36,152 nucleotides of DNA from a virus. The DNA is taken from positions 1 through 36,152 of the IMG/VR virus record IMGVR_UViG_3300032080_000014, one strand, 5' to 3'. Position numbers and translations under genes: made by a program. The stretch's first letter is position 1; each line of letters opens with the position of its first letter. Of this stretch, positions 22,331 to 29,389 are shown piece after piece. The notes below the pieces were generated by a model. That model was not told where the DNA came from. It did no database searches and saw only the letters and a program-made list of their open reading frames with translations.

Positions 22331-22346
22331 TGTCCAAGCTTGGACA
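22331..22346. repeat. 16-bp palindrome, canonical copy 15
   Basis: 23 bp before the ATG at 22370. Confidence 0.95.
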
Positions 22347-22369
22347 CCTCCCACCCTGAAAGGAACACC

Positions 22370-22663
22370 ATGCAAAAGCGCAATGCCCTGTACGAGGTCG
22401 AGTCAACCAAGGGAATCACCGATGCAAGCGGTGAGCAGGTCGAAGAGTGGGAGGTTGGCGAGAAGTTCCGCTTCACCGAAGAGGCGTGGGCCAACCACTA
22501 CAAGGAACGCAACGTGAGCACCCCGTACACAGTGGCCTCGATCATGCTCCACCGGGACGACCCGAATGACATGTCCCTCCTGTGCTACGACGAGAACACC
22601 GAGGATGACCCGTGGCTATGGGTTCCGATCATCGACGTGGAGCGTGTCAATGCCACTGTCTGA
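22370..22663 (+). CDS. Hypothetical protein
   Basis: 97 aa, mixed alpha/beta, acidic: LYEVESTKGITDASGEQVEEWEVGEKFRF then VASIMLHRDDPNDMSLLCYDEN. Reads like a small beta-barrel. GAAAGGA precedes the start. Overlaps the next gene by 14 bases. Confidence 0.6.
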   Translation: MQKRNALYEVESTKGITDASGEQVEEWEVGEKFRFTEEAWANHYKERNVSTPYTVASIMLHRDDPNDMSLLCYDENTEDDPWLWVPIIDVERVNATV

Positions 22664-22880
22664 GGACTTCGTGTGGTGGGTGGAAGAGTTCAAGGACAGC
22701 CGGAAACTCCCCACCCACTACCGGCAGACACCCACCACGACAGCGTGCGGGCTGAACATGCTGATCGACGCGCCCAAAGTAACCGAATCCGATGGGGAAG
22801 TGGACTGTAACCACTGCTCCAACCTCCGCAGTAAGTACCTGTCCAAGCTTGGACACTCACCAGAAGGAACCGCATCATGA
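22650..22880 (+). CDS. Small Cys-containing hypothetical protein
   Basis: 76 aa. TACGLNML and DCNHCSNL provide Cys and His spaced like a zinc site, and WWVEEFKDSRKLPTHYRQ precedes it. The C-terminus LSKLGHSPEG is encoded by a palindrome copy that serves as the leader of the next gene. GGAG lies ahead of ATG 22650. Confidence 0.6.
   Translation: MPLSEDFVWWVEEFKDSRKLPTHYRQTPTTTACGLNMLIDAPKVTESDGEVDCNHCSNLRSKYLSKLGHSPEGTAS
22840..22855. repeat. 16-bp palindrome, canonical copy 16
   Basis: Embedded in the 3' end of the gene at 22650-22880, 21 bp before the ATG at 22877. Confidence 0.95.
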
Positions 22881-23242
22881 CCGCCACCCTTGCAAGCATT
22901 GCCCGTGACGAGAACTACCTGCACCTGACAGTCACGCCGACCCCGGTCGAGGCACCGGAGGATTACTTCCCGAACGACCGCCGATACTACAGGTGGGATG
23001 TGGTGATGCCCTTGAAGGGTATCCACCCGAGCATCCCCTCGTACGTGAAGCTCATGGACCACATCAACGACGGCTACGGCAAGCCGGTCATCAGCGCCCT
23101 GCCCCTGCATGAGGACGCCGGGGTCGAAGTGGACCGGGACACCATGTTCTCGCAGTCCATCTACGTCGAGGCTACGGACTGGACACCCTGCCCGGGGTTT
23201 GTCGAGGACGGTTCCTGCATCCACTCCGATCACACGAGGTAG
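22877..23242 (+). CDS. Hypothetical protein
   Basis: 121 aa; start overlaps the previous stop (ATGA), GAAGGA upstream. Beta-rich N-terminal half (NYLHLTVTPTPVEAPEDYF, RRYYRWDVVMPLKG) and an acidic C-terminus. No family recognised. Confidence 0.6.
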   Translation: MTATLASIARDENYLHLTVTPTPVEAPEDYFPNDRRYYRWDVVMPLKGIHPSIPSYVKLMDHINDGYGKPVISALPLHEDAGVEVDRDTMFSQSIYVEATDWTPCPGFVEDGSCIHSDHTR

Positions 23243-23246
23243 AGCC

Positions 23247-23975
23247 ATGCCCATCAAGATCATTCCCGAGTGCCGTTACTGTGGCACCGCCGTCGAACCG
23301 ACCGAACCTATGGGGGCGTGGATCCACACCGGCCTGTCGATCTGGTGCCCCGGCGATCCGTACCGGACCCAAACTGCCACGCCCATCGTGCGGGTCGAGC
23401 CACTGTCCAAGCTTGGACAGCCCGAACAGAACAGCCCCGAATACTGGGCGCAACTGCAAGACCGGGCACCGCACAACAACGAACCGGAACGTGGAATCTA
23501 CTGGGATGAGACGCTCGAAGGCCCCTTCGGGATTCACTCGGCGCGGATTATCGACGAGGACGAGGGCGGTGTGATCGCGTACTGCCACACCGACAGCGCG
23601 AACCGTATCGTCGAGGCCCTGCGTGCCCAGCGGGAAGCCGAGGTGTCCAAGCTTGGACAGTCAGAGGGCGGGGTCATCGAGGTCGAGGGCACCCTGACAC
23701 TCGATGATCTGGCGAAGCTGAACGGCGACCGGCACAGGATCAATGAGCAGGGGTACCCGATCTACCCTGCCGGGACACCCATCGAGGAAGTCAGTATCCG
23801 GGACCGTAGCCAGAAGATGATCTTCAAGTGCGACGAACACCCGGACGTGGAGTGGGCCAGCAAAGACCCGTTCGTGAGCCGGTGGTTCGGCAACCCGGCG
23901 CAAGGCTCGATCTGCCCCTGCGAATGGAGCAACTTCAAGCTCAGCCATGACTATTCACCAACGAGAAACGACTAG
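23247..23975 (+). CDS. Multi-part Cys-containing protein with two palindrome-encoded linkers
   Basis: 242 aa. Residues 1-50: zinc-ribbon-like (ECRYCGTAVEPTEP ... H ... WCPGDP). A palindrome-encoded LSKLGQ linker at about 54 is followed by a domain of about 75 aa (PEYWAQLQDRA ... HSARIIDEDEGGVIAYCHTDSANRIVEALRAQ), a second palindrome-encoded VSKLGQ linker at about 134, and a third part with FKCDEHPDVEW and SICPCEW that could bind metal. The two identical DNA elements sit exactly between apparent domains. GAGG precedes the ATG. Confidence 0.6.
   Translation: MPIKIIPECRYCGTAVEPTEPMGAWIHTGLSIWCPGDPYRTQTATPIVRVEPLSKLGQPEQNSPEYWAQLQDRAPHNNEPERGIYWDETLEGPFGIHSARIIDEDEGGVIAYCHTDSANRIVEALRAQREAEVSKLGQSEGGVIEVEGTLTLDDLAKLNGDRHRINEQGYPIYPAGTPIEEVSIRDRSQKMIFKCDEHPDVEWASKDPFVSRWFGNPAQGSICPCEWSNFKLSHDYSPTRND
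23404..23419. repeat. 16-bp palindrome, canonical copy 17 (in coding sequence)
   Basis: First inter-domain linker of the gene at 23247-23975; encodes SKLGQ. Confidence 0.95.
23644..23659. repeat. 16-bp palindrome, canonical copy 18 (in coding sequence)
   Basis: Second inter-domain linker of the same gene, 240 bp after copy 17 and in the same reading frame. Confidence 0.95.
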
Positions 23976-23984
23976 GAGAGAGCA

Positions 23985-24242
23985 GTGCCCCAGAGATTCC
24001 CCGAGATGACGACGCACGTCCACGCTGACGTGGCGCACCGGATTGTGACGGTCGTGGTGGAGCATGACCACGGCCAGAGTTTCAGCCGGGCCGTGATACC
24101 CAAGGGGCGGAAGGCTTTCCGTCGCTGGGTGTCCGAGCACATCATGTTCGGCAGGCTGACCGAGCACCACCATGTCCTCGGCGGACAGTACATGCCCGGC
24201 GACAAGACCCGGTGCATCTCACTCATCAGGTTCGGCTACTGA
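23985..24242 (+). CDS. His-rich small protein
   Basis: 85 aa from GTG 23985 with AGGAGAG upstream. THVHADVAHRIVTVVVEHDHGQSF followed by a basic GRKAFRRW helix and TEHHHVLGG. Function unknown. Confidence 0.55.
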   Translation: MPQRFPEMTTHVHADVAHRIVTVVVEHDHGQSFSRAVIPKGRKAFRRWVSEHIMFGRLTEHHHVLGGQYMPGDKTRCISLIRFGY

Positions 24243-24370
24243 TGGGGAAGCACGTCGGCAAAGGCCGGCTCAGGTCGTGGCTGGACCGTCACTGGGAAGC
24301 CATGCTCATTCTCATCCCGGTGGCAGGCATGGCAGTGGTCGCCTCGATCATTGCCGCCACCAACATCTAG
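24242..24370 (+). CDS. Tiny single-span membrane protein
   Basis: 42 aa. Basic N-terminus (GKHVGKGRLRSWLDRHW) and a C-terminal hydrophobic helix (AMLILIPVAGMAVVASIIAA). The ATG overlaps the preceding stop by one base (TGATG). Confidence 0.55.
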   Translation: MGKHVGKGRLRSWLDRHWEAMLILIPVAGMAVVASIIAATNI

Positions 24371-24386
24371 TGTCCAAGCTTGGACA
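24371..24386. repeat. 16-bp palindrome, canonical copy 19
   Basis: Starts on the base after the preceding stop codon and ends 24 bp before the ATG at 24411; GACTACC at 24389. Confidence 0.95.
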
Positions 24387-24410
24387 GCGACTACCAATCA
24401 GGAGGAACCA

Positions 24411-24659
24411 ATGCACTACAGCCGCACCAACTACAAGCCGCTCCCACCGAGGGAGGAACGGCCAGTCTCCGACCTGATCGTCGAGGCATTCCGCAACGGG
24501 CATCCCGTGTGGCAGATCGCCGCGAGGTGTCAGGTTCCACGGTCGAGGGTGATGGCAGTCCTCGTCCAGCGCGGGGAAATCAATGCGCTCGACACCTCCG
24601 AGCAGGGGGAACGGGCAATCACACACGTCGCCCCGCCGAAGGCCGAGGCCAGTGCGTGA
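24411..24659 (+). CDS. Small protein with a helix-turn-helix-like segment
   Basis: 82 aa. VSDLIVEAFRNGHPVWQIAARCQVPRSRVMAVLVQRGEI has the shape of a homeodomain-like helix-turn-helix (WQIAARCQVPRSRVMAVL). The N-terminus is basic and Pro-rich. GGAGGAACC precedes the ATG. Candidate DNA-binding regulator. Confidence 0.6.
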   Translation: MHYSRTNYKPLPPREERPVSDLIVEAFRNGHPVWQIAARCQVPRSRVMAVLVQRGEINALDTSEQGERAITHVAPPKAEASA

Positions 24660-24750
24660 CGTCATCCTCACGCTCGTCGTCATCCTCGTGACAGCGGTGG
24701 TGCTCATTACCTATTGGCTTATGATCGCCCGGATATTAGGCATCCGCTAA
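24652..24750 (+). CDS. Tiny single-span membrane protein
   Basis: 32 aa from GTG 24652 with GAGG upstream. Almost entirely hydrophobic (VILTLVVILVTAVVLITYWLMIA). It ends with TAATG into the next gene. Confidence 0.5.
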   Translation: MRDVILTLVVILVTAVVLITYWLMIARILGIR

Positions 24751-24995
24751 TGGCCAAGCCACCGACGTTGCACTATCGCGAACCCGGTGAGATACGGACA
24801 GCGTGCGGCAAGCCACAGGACAAGACGCGAACCACAAACTTCACCGTCGATGTGACTTGCCGCGCCTGCCGTGACACCTACCCTTTCCAGACTCAGCACG
24901 CCGAGTTCATGGAAGTAGTGGATGCACTCTCGTATCCAAAAGAAGAACACCCAGCACTGTCCAATCTTGGACACCAAACGAAAGACACCAAATGA
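24750..24995 (+). CDS. Small Cys-containing hypothetical protein
   Basis: 81 aa. LHYREPGEIRTACGKPQDKTRTTNF and VTCRACRDTY: a C ... CxxC arrangement seen in many short phage proteins that probably bind zinc. The C-terminus (LSNLGH) is encoded by a palindrome variant that serves the next gene. Confidence 0.6.
   Translation: MAKPPTLHYREPGEIRTACGKPQDKTRTTNFTVDVTCRACRDTYPFQTQHAEFMEVVDALSYPKEEHPALSNLGHQTKDTK
24958..24973. repeat. 16-bp palindrome variant (centre TC), copy 20
   Basis: TGTCCAATCTTGGACA, embedded in the 3' end of the upstream gene, 18 bp before the lipoprotein ATG at 24992. Confidence 0.9.
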
Positions 24996-25561
24996 AAAAG
25001 CTCAGCATCGCCACCCTGTCCCTCGCCCTCCTGCTCGGAGCCACCGCCTGCTCCACCGAGGGTGCGCCGACCGCCACTCCGACTACCACCCAGCCCGGCG
25101 TGACTGCACCACCGGCCCCGGTGTCAGCACCCGAGCCGTACACCGAGTCTCCTGCCGCGACCCCCACTCCCACGGATGACGGCATCGCCAAGTTCGGTGA
25201 GACGTGGAAGTACGACGACGGCGTAGCCATGACTGTCTCCAAACCACAGGCCGGTGTGTCCACCGAGTCATCGACGAACCCCGGCGCGAAGCTGACGGTG
25301 CTCACGCTGACCATCACCAACGGGGGCAAGACCCCGCTGAAGCCGGTCGGCTTTGCGACTGTGACGTATGGCCCGGAGGGTGTCCCGGCTGAGCAGGTCT
25401 ACGACTCGGCTCAGGGGCTGGCAGAGAACTGGCCGCAGACCATCCTGCCGGGCAAGAAAGCCACCATCAAGGCGGCGTTCGCCATGCCTGCTGACTCGAA
25501 GGACGTGACGCTGACCATCAGCCCCACGTTCGAGCACGCCGAAGCGATCTTTGTCCAGTGA
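24992..25561 (+). CDS. Lipoprotein with DUF4352-like domain
   Basis: 189 aa. Signal peptide KKLSIATLSLALLL followed by the lipobox GATAC with the lipid-bearing Cys at about residue 20. A Thr/Pro/Ala-rich linker (21-60) leads to an immunoglobulin-like domain (FGETWKYDDGVAMTVSKP ... KLTVLTLTITNGGKTPLKP ... ILPGKKATIKAAFAMP ... VTLTISP) typical of DUF4352. The protein should sit on the outer face of the host membrane. Phage lipoproteins of this kind are good candidates for superinfection exclusion, but no test is possible here. Its start overlaps the previous stop. Confidence 0.75.
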   Translation: MKKLSIATLSLALLLGATACSTEGAPTATPTTTQPGVTAPPAPVSAPEPYTESPAATPTPTDDGIAKFGETWKYDDGVAMTVSKPQAGVSTESSTNPGAKLTVLTLTITNGGKTPLKPVGFATVTYGPEGVPAEQVYDSAQGLAENWPQTILPGKKATIKAAFAMPADSKDVTLTISPTFEHAEAIFVQ

Positions 25562-25821
25562 GCGATGGGTTCAACGCCCAATACTTCCTTGATGCGGTCG
25601 GTCGTCGGCGCAAGCTGTCGGCCGGTTCCATCATTGCCATACAGCGGGAGTTCCGAAGGGGCGCAAAGACAGCAGACCTTGCCGAGGCGTATGGCGTCTC
25701 GACATCCCTCATTCGCACGATCACCTATAACACCCCGCGTGAGGCAGATCAGGCCAAGATCGACGCGGCTCGTGCCGCATGGTCGGAAGCTAGGGCGGAC
25801 TTGGTACAGTCCTCACCTTAG
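25558..25821 (+). CDS. Helix-turn-helix-like small protein
   Basis: 87 aa from GTG 25558 (GTGA overlap). FRRGAKTADLAEAYGVSTSLIRTITYNTPREAD has a clear resolvase-like helix-turn-helix (TADLAEAYGVSTSLIRTI). Basic first third, Ala-rich C-terminal helix. Might be a regulator acting on nearby promoter P2 or on the palindromes; inference. Confidence 0.6.
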   Translation: MSDGFNAQYFLDAVGRRRKLSAGSIIAIQREFRRGAKTADLAEAYGVSTSLIRTITYNTPREADQAKIDAARAAWSEARADLVQSSP

Positions 25822-25823
25822 CC

Positions 25824-25852
25824 TTGACATTGGGCTTGGAATCTGATAGAAT
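25824..25852 (+). promoter_or_regulatory. Promoter P2
   Basis: TTGACA, 17-bp spacer, TAGAAT: the best sigma-70-type promoter in the window. Located directly after the stop of the helix-turn-helix gene. Confidence 0.75.
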
Positions 25853-25858
25853 GGATAG

Positions 25859-25898
25859 TGCAAGGGGGGAAGTGAGGCAGACCGCTTCTCCCCTTGCA
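25859..25898 (+). promoter_or_regulatory. 5'-leader hairpin of P2
   Basis: TGCAAGGGG and CCCCTTGCA pair over 9 bp around a 22-nt loop; the stem begins at about the expected transcription start. Confidence 0.6.
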
Positions 25899-25903
25899 TG
25901 AAC

Positions 25904-25919
25904 TGTCCAAGCTTGGACA
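25904..25919. repeat. 16-bp palindrome, canonical copy 21
   Basis: Directly follows the P2 hairpin and ends 26 bp before the ATG at 25946; GACTACC at 25924. Confidence 0.95.
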
Positions 25920-25945
25920 CAACGACTACCGAACGGAGCAACACA

Positions 25946-26230
25946 ATGGCAGACAAGCGCACCGCATACAGGTGGAAGGGGGATTTGTTCTGTGACGGCG
26001 ACATCGTGGACACGATGCTTGACGACTCACCGTGGGACGCATGGCTGGGCGAGAACCCCCGACCACATGCGGATGCCAACGTCGAGGACGTGCTCGATCA
26101 GATCGCCGTGTATTTCAGCATCAACCGCAACAACAGGCGGGAGGTGGAGTCGATGGGCTTTCCGGTCAGGTTGCGCGGAGCACCGAAGCCACCCCAGTTC
26201 TGCCGTGGGTGCCTTCGATGGTTCTCCTAA
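25946..26230 (+). CDS. Hypothetical protein, first gene of the P2 unit
   Basis: 94 aa. KRTAYRWKGDLFCDGDIVDTMLDDSPWDAWLGE then a helix (NVEDVLDQIAVYFSINRN) and a basic C-terminus with FCRGCLRWF (CxxC). Acidic then basic. No family recognised. CGGAGC precedes the ATG. Confidence 0.6.
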   Translation: MADKRTAYRWKGDLFCDGDIVDTMLDDSPWDAWLGENPRPHADANVEDVLDQIAVYFSINRNNRREVESMGFPVRLRGAPKPPQFCRGCLRWFS

Positions 26231-26231
26231 C

Positions 26232-26247
26232 TGTCCAAGCTTGGACA
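26232..26247. repeat. 16-bp palindrome, canonical copy 22
   Basis: 20 bp before the GTG at 26268. Confidence 0.95.
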
Positions 26248-26267
26248 CCAGCAAGAAAGGAATGAAC

Positions 26268-26534
26268 GTGCAGACAGCAATGCAGTTGCACATGAGCGCC
26301 ATGCTCAAACCGGAGACGGACGAGGAACGTTCGCTCGTCTCCCTGTACCGGATGCTCGATGACCTGTGCCAAAGGTACAAGGACGACCCGCAGGTAGAGA
26401 CGGCGGTCATCGCCCTCGCGACCGGCATCATCCACATGATCGACCTTGGGACAGGCCGACTCGACCCGACGACACTCGACAAGAAGGTGCGGGAAACCGT
26501 ACAGGAAGCAGGCTTCGATGCAAGCGTTATCTGA
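26268..26534 (+). CDS. Small helical protein
   Basis: 88 aa from GTG 26268, chosen because AAAGGA lies 6 bases upstream; the ATG at 26262 would leave no spacing. All-helical appearance: SLVSLYRMLDDLCQRYKDD, VETAVIALATGIIHMIDLG, DKKVRETVQEAGFD. Confidence 0.55.
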   Translation: MQTAMQLHMSAMLKPETDEERSLVSLYRMLDDLCQRYKDDPQVETAVIALATGIIHMIDLGTGRLDPTTLDKKVRETVQEAGFDASVI

Positions 26535-26757
26535 ACACCCGGACATCATCCACGGCGAGATTGTGGAGGACGTGGAAGTGACCACCGTTCCCTACTGGGT
26601 GGACACCTATCCGATCATGCTCGACGTGATGGCGAAGCACTCGAACGCCACCACCCACGAGGTCGCCGCTGTTCTGGACGACCTTGGCGTGGAGATGCCC
26701 GGCGCTCATGACAGTGCCATCGTCGGCGCGTTCATCGACGGGTTCGTGACCGTATGA
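26518..26757 (+). CDS. Small acidic hypothetical protein
   Basis: 79 aa, overlapping the previous gene by 17 bases. IHGEIVEDVEVTTVPYWVDTY followed by a helix-turn-helix-like stretch (IMLDVMAKHSNATTHEVAAVLDDLG). AGGAAG upstream at long spacing. Confidence 0.55.
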   Translation: MQALSEHPDIIHGEIVEDVEVTTVPYWVDTYPIMLDVMAKHSNATTHEVAAVLDDLGVEMPGAHDSAIVGAFIDGFVTV

Positions 26758-27044
26758 CCGAGCCGCTTTACCGCACCGAAGAGTACAGCGAGGAACACCA
26801 GTCGGTGACGATCAGCGCGGACTGGGACTACGCCTCCGAGGCGTGCCGCAGTTTCATCGCCATGATGCAGGGGCACGGCATGTCACCGGCAGAGATAAGC
26901 AAGTACGTACACAAGGCGAAGGCTGACTTCGAGGCCGGAGCCAACATGATTCAAGTCCCGGTGGGCAAGGGCTTCACCGTATCAATGGAACGACTGTCCA
27001 ATCTTGGACACCCGGCAGAGAGGCAAGACAGTGTTGACGCTTGA
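26754..27044 (+). CDS. Small hypothetical protein
   Basis: 96 aa, ATGA overlap. Helical middle (DYASEACRSFIAMMQGHGMSPAEISKYVHKAKADFEAGAN); the C-terminus LSNLGH comes from a palindrome variant that serves the next gene. Confidence 0.6.
   Translation: MTEPLYRTEEYSEEHQSVTISADWDYASEACRSFIAMMQGHGMSPAEISKYVHKAKADFEAGANMIQVPVGKGFTVSMERLSNLGHPAERQDSVDA
26995..27010. repeat. 16-bp palindrome variant (centre TC), copy 23
   Basis: TGTCCAATCTTGGACA embedded in the 3' end of the upstream gene, 20 bp before the GTG at 27031. Confidence 0.9.
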
Positions 27045-27927
27045 AGATATGAAGTATTACATCGACCCCATCGCCGCGCCGTACGAGGACACGACGAAGG
27101 TCTACGTCCAGCAGGTACGGCATGAGCGGACACACTCGATGGTCGGCAAGATCATCAACGTGAAAGGCGTCGGTGAGATTGAGGGCCACCGCATGTGGTA
27201 CACCACCGAGAACGGGTACTACGTCTACGGTGCAAGCGCCGGAAGCCCGAGCGTTGGACGGTACTCGATGGTCGTCGCTCAGGTCGGTGACATCTGGGCG
27301 TTCGGTGAGCAGGCGGCACGCCTCCGCAAGGGTTCCGCCAATCACCGGAACCTTGGCTCGGTGCGGTTCTCGAACGGGAAACGGATGCCGGGCAATGCCT
27401 ACCTGCCGGTGACGAACTGGATTGAGGCGGCTGGCTGGGCGTACGAGTGTATGCCTGCTGACGGTGACAGCGAAGAGGTTGTCGCGGCGAAGCTGGCGCT
27501 CGCCAAGCAGAGGTGGCAGACACGCCACGCGAAGCTCGAAGTCATGAGGCAGGGGCTGACCCGTGGCTGGACCAAAGACCTGCGGGAGTTGCAGGAAAAG
27601 GGTGTCATGTTCCGGGGTAAGTACGGGGCGCGAGTGACTGGCATCGCCCTGATGTCTGTCATGCCGGACACGGTGACGCTCGACGAGGGGCACAAGATGC
27701 TCGTCGATCAGATGAAGGAGTCGTCCATCGTGACCAACAAGGGGAACCAGTCGGCGTTCGTCGGTGTGCCGGTCAGGTTCTACGCACCGCTCAACGTGGA
27801 CACGTTCGAGCAGGCGGCGGCACCGTCATCGGACCTACTGAACAGCTACCTCCGCAACAAGCCCGGCTTCCAGCACACCGTCATGGGTGCATCGACAGCC
27901 ACGCCAGTCCTCACCGGAACCGACTAG
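27031..27927 (+). CDS. Larger hypothetical early protein
   Basis: 298 aa from GTG 27031 (GAGAGGC upstream). Mixed alpha/beta: MVGKIINVKGVGEIEGHRMWYTTENGYYVYG, a basic middle, a helical stretch (VVAAKLALAKQRWQTRHAKLEVMRQGL) and VGVPVRFYAPLNVDTFEQAAAPSS near the end. No motif of a known enzyme was seen. It forms a pair with the 445-aa gene that follows after 13 bp; both may act together. Confidence 0.65.
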   Translation: MLTLEDMKYYIDPIAAPYEDTTKVYVQQVRHERTHSMVGKIINVKGVGEIEGHRMWYTTENGYYVYGASAGSPSVGRYSMVVAQVGDIWAFGEQAARLRKGSANHRNLGSVRFSNGKRMPGNAYLPVTNWIEAAGWAYECMPADGDSEEVVAAKLALAKQRWQTRHAKLEVMRQGLTRGWTKDLRELQEKGVMFRGKYGARVTGIALMSVMPDTVTLDEGHKMLVDQMKESSIVTNKGNQSAFVGVPVRFYAPLNVDTFEQAAAPSSDLLNSYLRNKPGFQHTVMGASTATPVLTGTD

Positions 27928-27940
27928 GAAGAAAACCATC

Positions 27941-29278
27941 ATGACTACCGATACAGAAATCCTCGCCCCGACTACCGAAGTGACAGTCAATGAACCCACG
28001 CAGTACGAGTTCCCGGAGGGCTGGACGTTCCCCTCCTACGATCCGCGAGGGGACAGCGAGATGACAGGGGCGCACGTCGTCTACGTCAACACGGTCAGGG
28101 CTGGCAACCGTGACCACTGGGTCGGCACGTTCCGCCACGCTGAGGCCGGTCGCGGGGGCGACGGCTGGACAGTGAGCGGTCGCCGGGTCTACGGCGCTGT
28201 CGTCAACCCGATGCCGTACAACGGCAGGCACTACCTTGTATTCGGCCGGTTCGTCGTGCGGTACAACGACGAGTACAACACCGAACTGCGGCACCATTCC
28301 GCTCACCCTTACTCGATCATCTGCGCGGCAGACGGTACGCCGTGGTACTTCCCGAACGACAGTCTCGCTTCCCTCGAAGGCTCGGATTACATCACGCTCA
28401 ACCATGAGGTTGTGTCCAATCTTGGCCAGCGGGCCGAGGTGGCGGATGAACCGGCCGGTCCTGCATTGTGGGAGGATGCGCGGAACGCCATCACGTTCGG
28501 CTATGCCCGGCAGGAAGAGGACGGCACTGTCCTGCTGAACCCTGACCCGATTCCGGGTGATGTCTACATCGTCTGGGACAGCAGGCTTGAAGCGGAAGAG
28601 TCGGGCCACACCTCCTACGTCTGTGTCTATGAGGGCGGCGGTCCTATTGAGCAGGCGTTTGCCCCTTCCGGGTACTGGTACAGGTACTACGACCAGTCGG
28701 ACTGGACTTCGAGCGGGGTATTCTCGACGATCCCCGACAAGTGGGTGAAGCTTGGGTTCCGCTCGGACTACAGCGAACCGGTGAACACGTACACGGCAGA
28801 CTTTGAGCGCTCGCTTCGCACGTCGAAGAAAGAGTTGGAGACGTTCAACACGGAGACGAACAAGCTTGCACTGAGGCACTCGTGGTGCAGTACATACGAG
28901 AGCATCATCCAGCCGCTCGGCATGAAGTCCCGCTGGCATGGCTGGTGGTCCGTCGAGGTGCAGGCCAAGACGTGCATCACCCGTGAAAGCCTCACCGGGT
29001 ACACGGCGCGGGACATCCTCGGGAACTTGGGCATCAGCGGCAGGGAGATAACGAACCTCTCGCTCGAAGCCACGTTCACCTTCTCGGTCCCCGGCGTGCA
29101 GGCTGACACCGAGGAAGAGGCGAAGGCTCTGGTGACACCGGAGATGATGACTGCGGCGCTGGCTACGGTCAGTCCTGATACGAGCTTTGCCGACATGACT
29201 GACGTGGAAATCCTCGGCGTGAATGAGGACCGGGACGCGGCGGTCAGGGCGGCGAACCGGATGAACGACGACGAGTAG
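27941..29278 (+). CDS. Largest unassigned early protein
   Basis: 445 aa. Unusually rich in Tyr and Trp. Three parts: residues 10-150 (WTFPSYDPRGDSEMTGAHVVYVNTV ... YLVFGRFVVRYNDEY), 155-290 (an acidic/aromatic region with GDVYIVWDSRLEAEESG and a degenerate palindrome-encoded VSNLGQ) and 300-445 (helical DFERSLRTSKKELETFNTETNKLALRH, then a beta strand region and acidic end). No catalytic motif recognised. GGAAGAAAACC precedes the ATG. It ends a transcription unit, as a hairpin follows. Confidence 0.65.
   Translation: MTTDTEILAPTTEVTVNEPTQYEFPEGWTFPSYDPRGDSEMTGAHVVYVNTVRAGNRDHWVGTFRHAEAGRGGDGWTVSGRRVYGAVVNPMPYNGRHYLVFGRFVVRYNDEYNTELRHHSAHPYSIICAADGTPWYFPNDSLASLEGSDYITLNHEVVSNLGQRAEVADEPAGPALWEDARNAITFGYARQEEDGTVLLNPDPIPGDVYIVWDSRLEAEESGHTSYVCVYEGGGPIEQAFAPSGYWYRYYDQSDWTSSGVFSTIPDKWVKLGFRSDYSEPVNTYTADFERSLRTSKKELETFNTETNKLALRHSWCSTYESIIQPLGMKSRWHGWWSVEVQAKTCITRESLTGYTARDILGNLGISGREITNLSLEATFTFSVPGVQADTEEEAKALVTPEMMTAALATVSPDTSFADMTDVEILGVNEDRDAAVRAANRMNDDE
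28413..28428. repeat. Degenerate 16-bp palindrome, copy 24, in coding sequence
   Basis: TGTCCAATCTTGGCCA: centre TC and one change in the right arm; encodes VSNLGQ in a linker. Confidence 0.7.
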
Positions 29279-29289
29279 TTTGTGTGAGT

Positions 29290-29315
29290 CGGGCAGGGGC
29301 GTGTGTCCCTGTCCG
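29290..29315 (+). terminator. Hairpin after the 445-aa gene
   Basis: CGGGCAGGG and CCCTGTCCG pair over 9 bp (one G-U) with an 8-nt loop, 12 bases after the stop codon. No T-run. Confidence 0.45.
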
Positions 29316-29336
29316 GCTCGGGCAACCTGCCCACCC

Positions 29337-29352
29337 TGTCCAAGATTGGACA
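29337..29352. repeat. 16-bp palindrome variant (centre GA), copy 25
   Basis: TGTCCAAGATTGGACA, 37 bp before the ATG at 29390. Confidence 0.9.
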
Positions 29353-29389
29353 CCAAGAAATGCACTACCAACCAGAAGGAAACATCATC

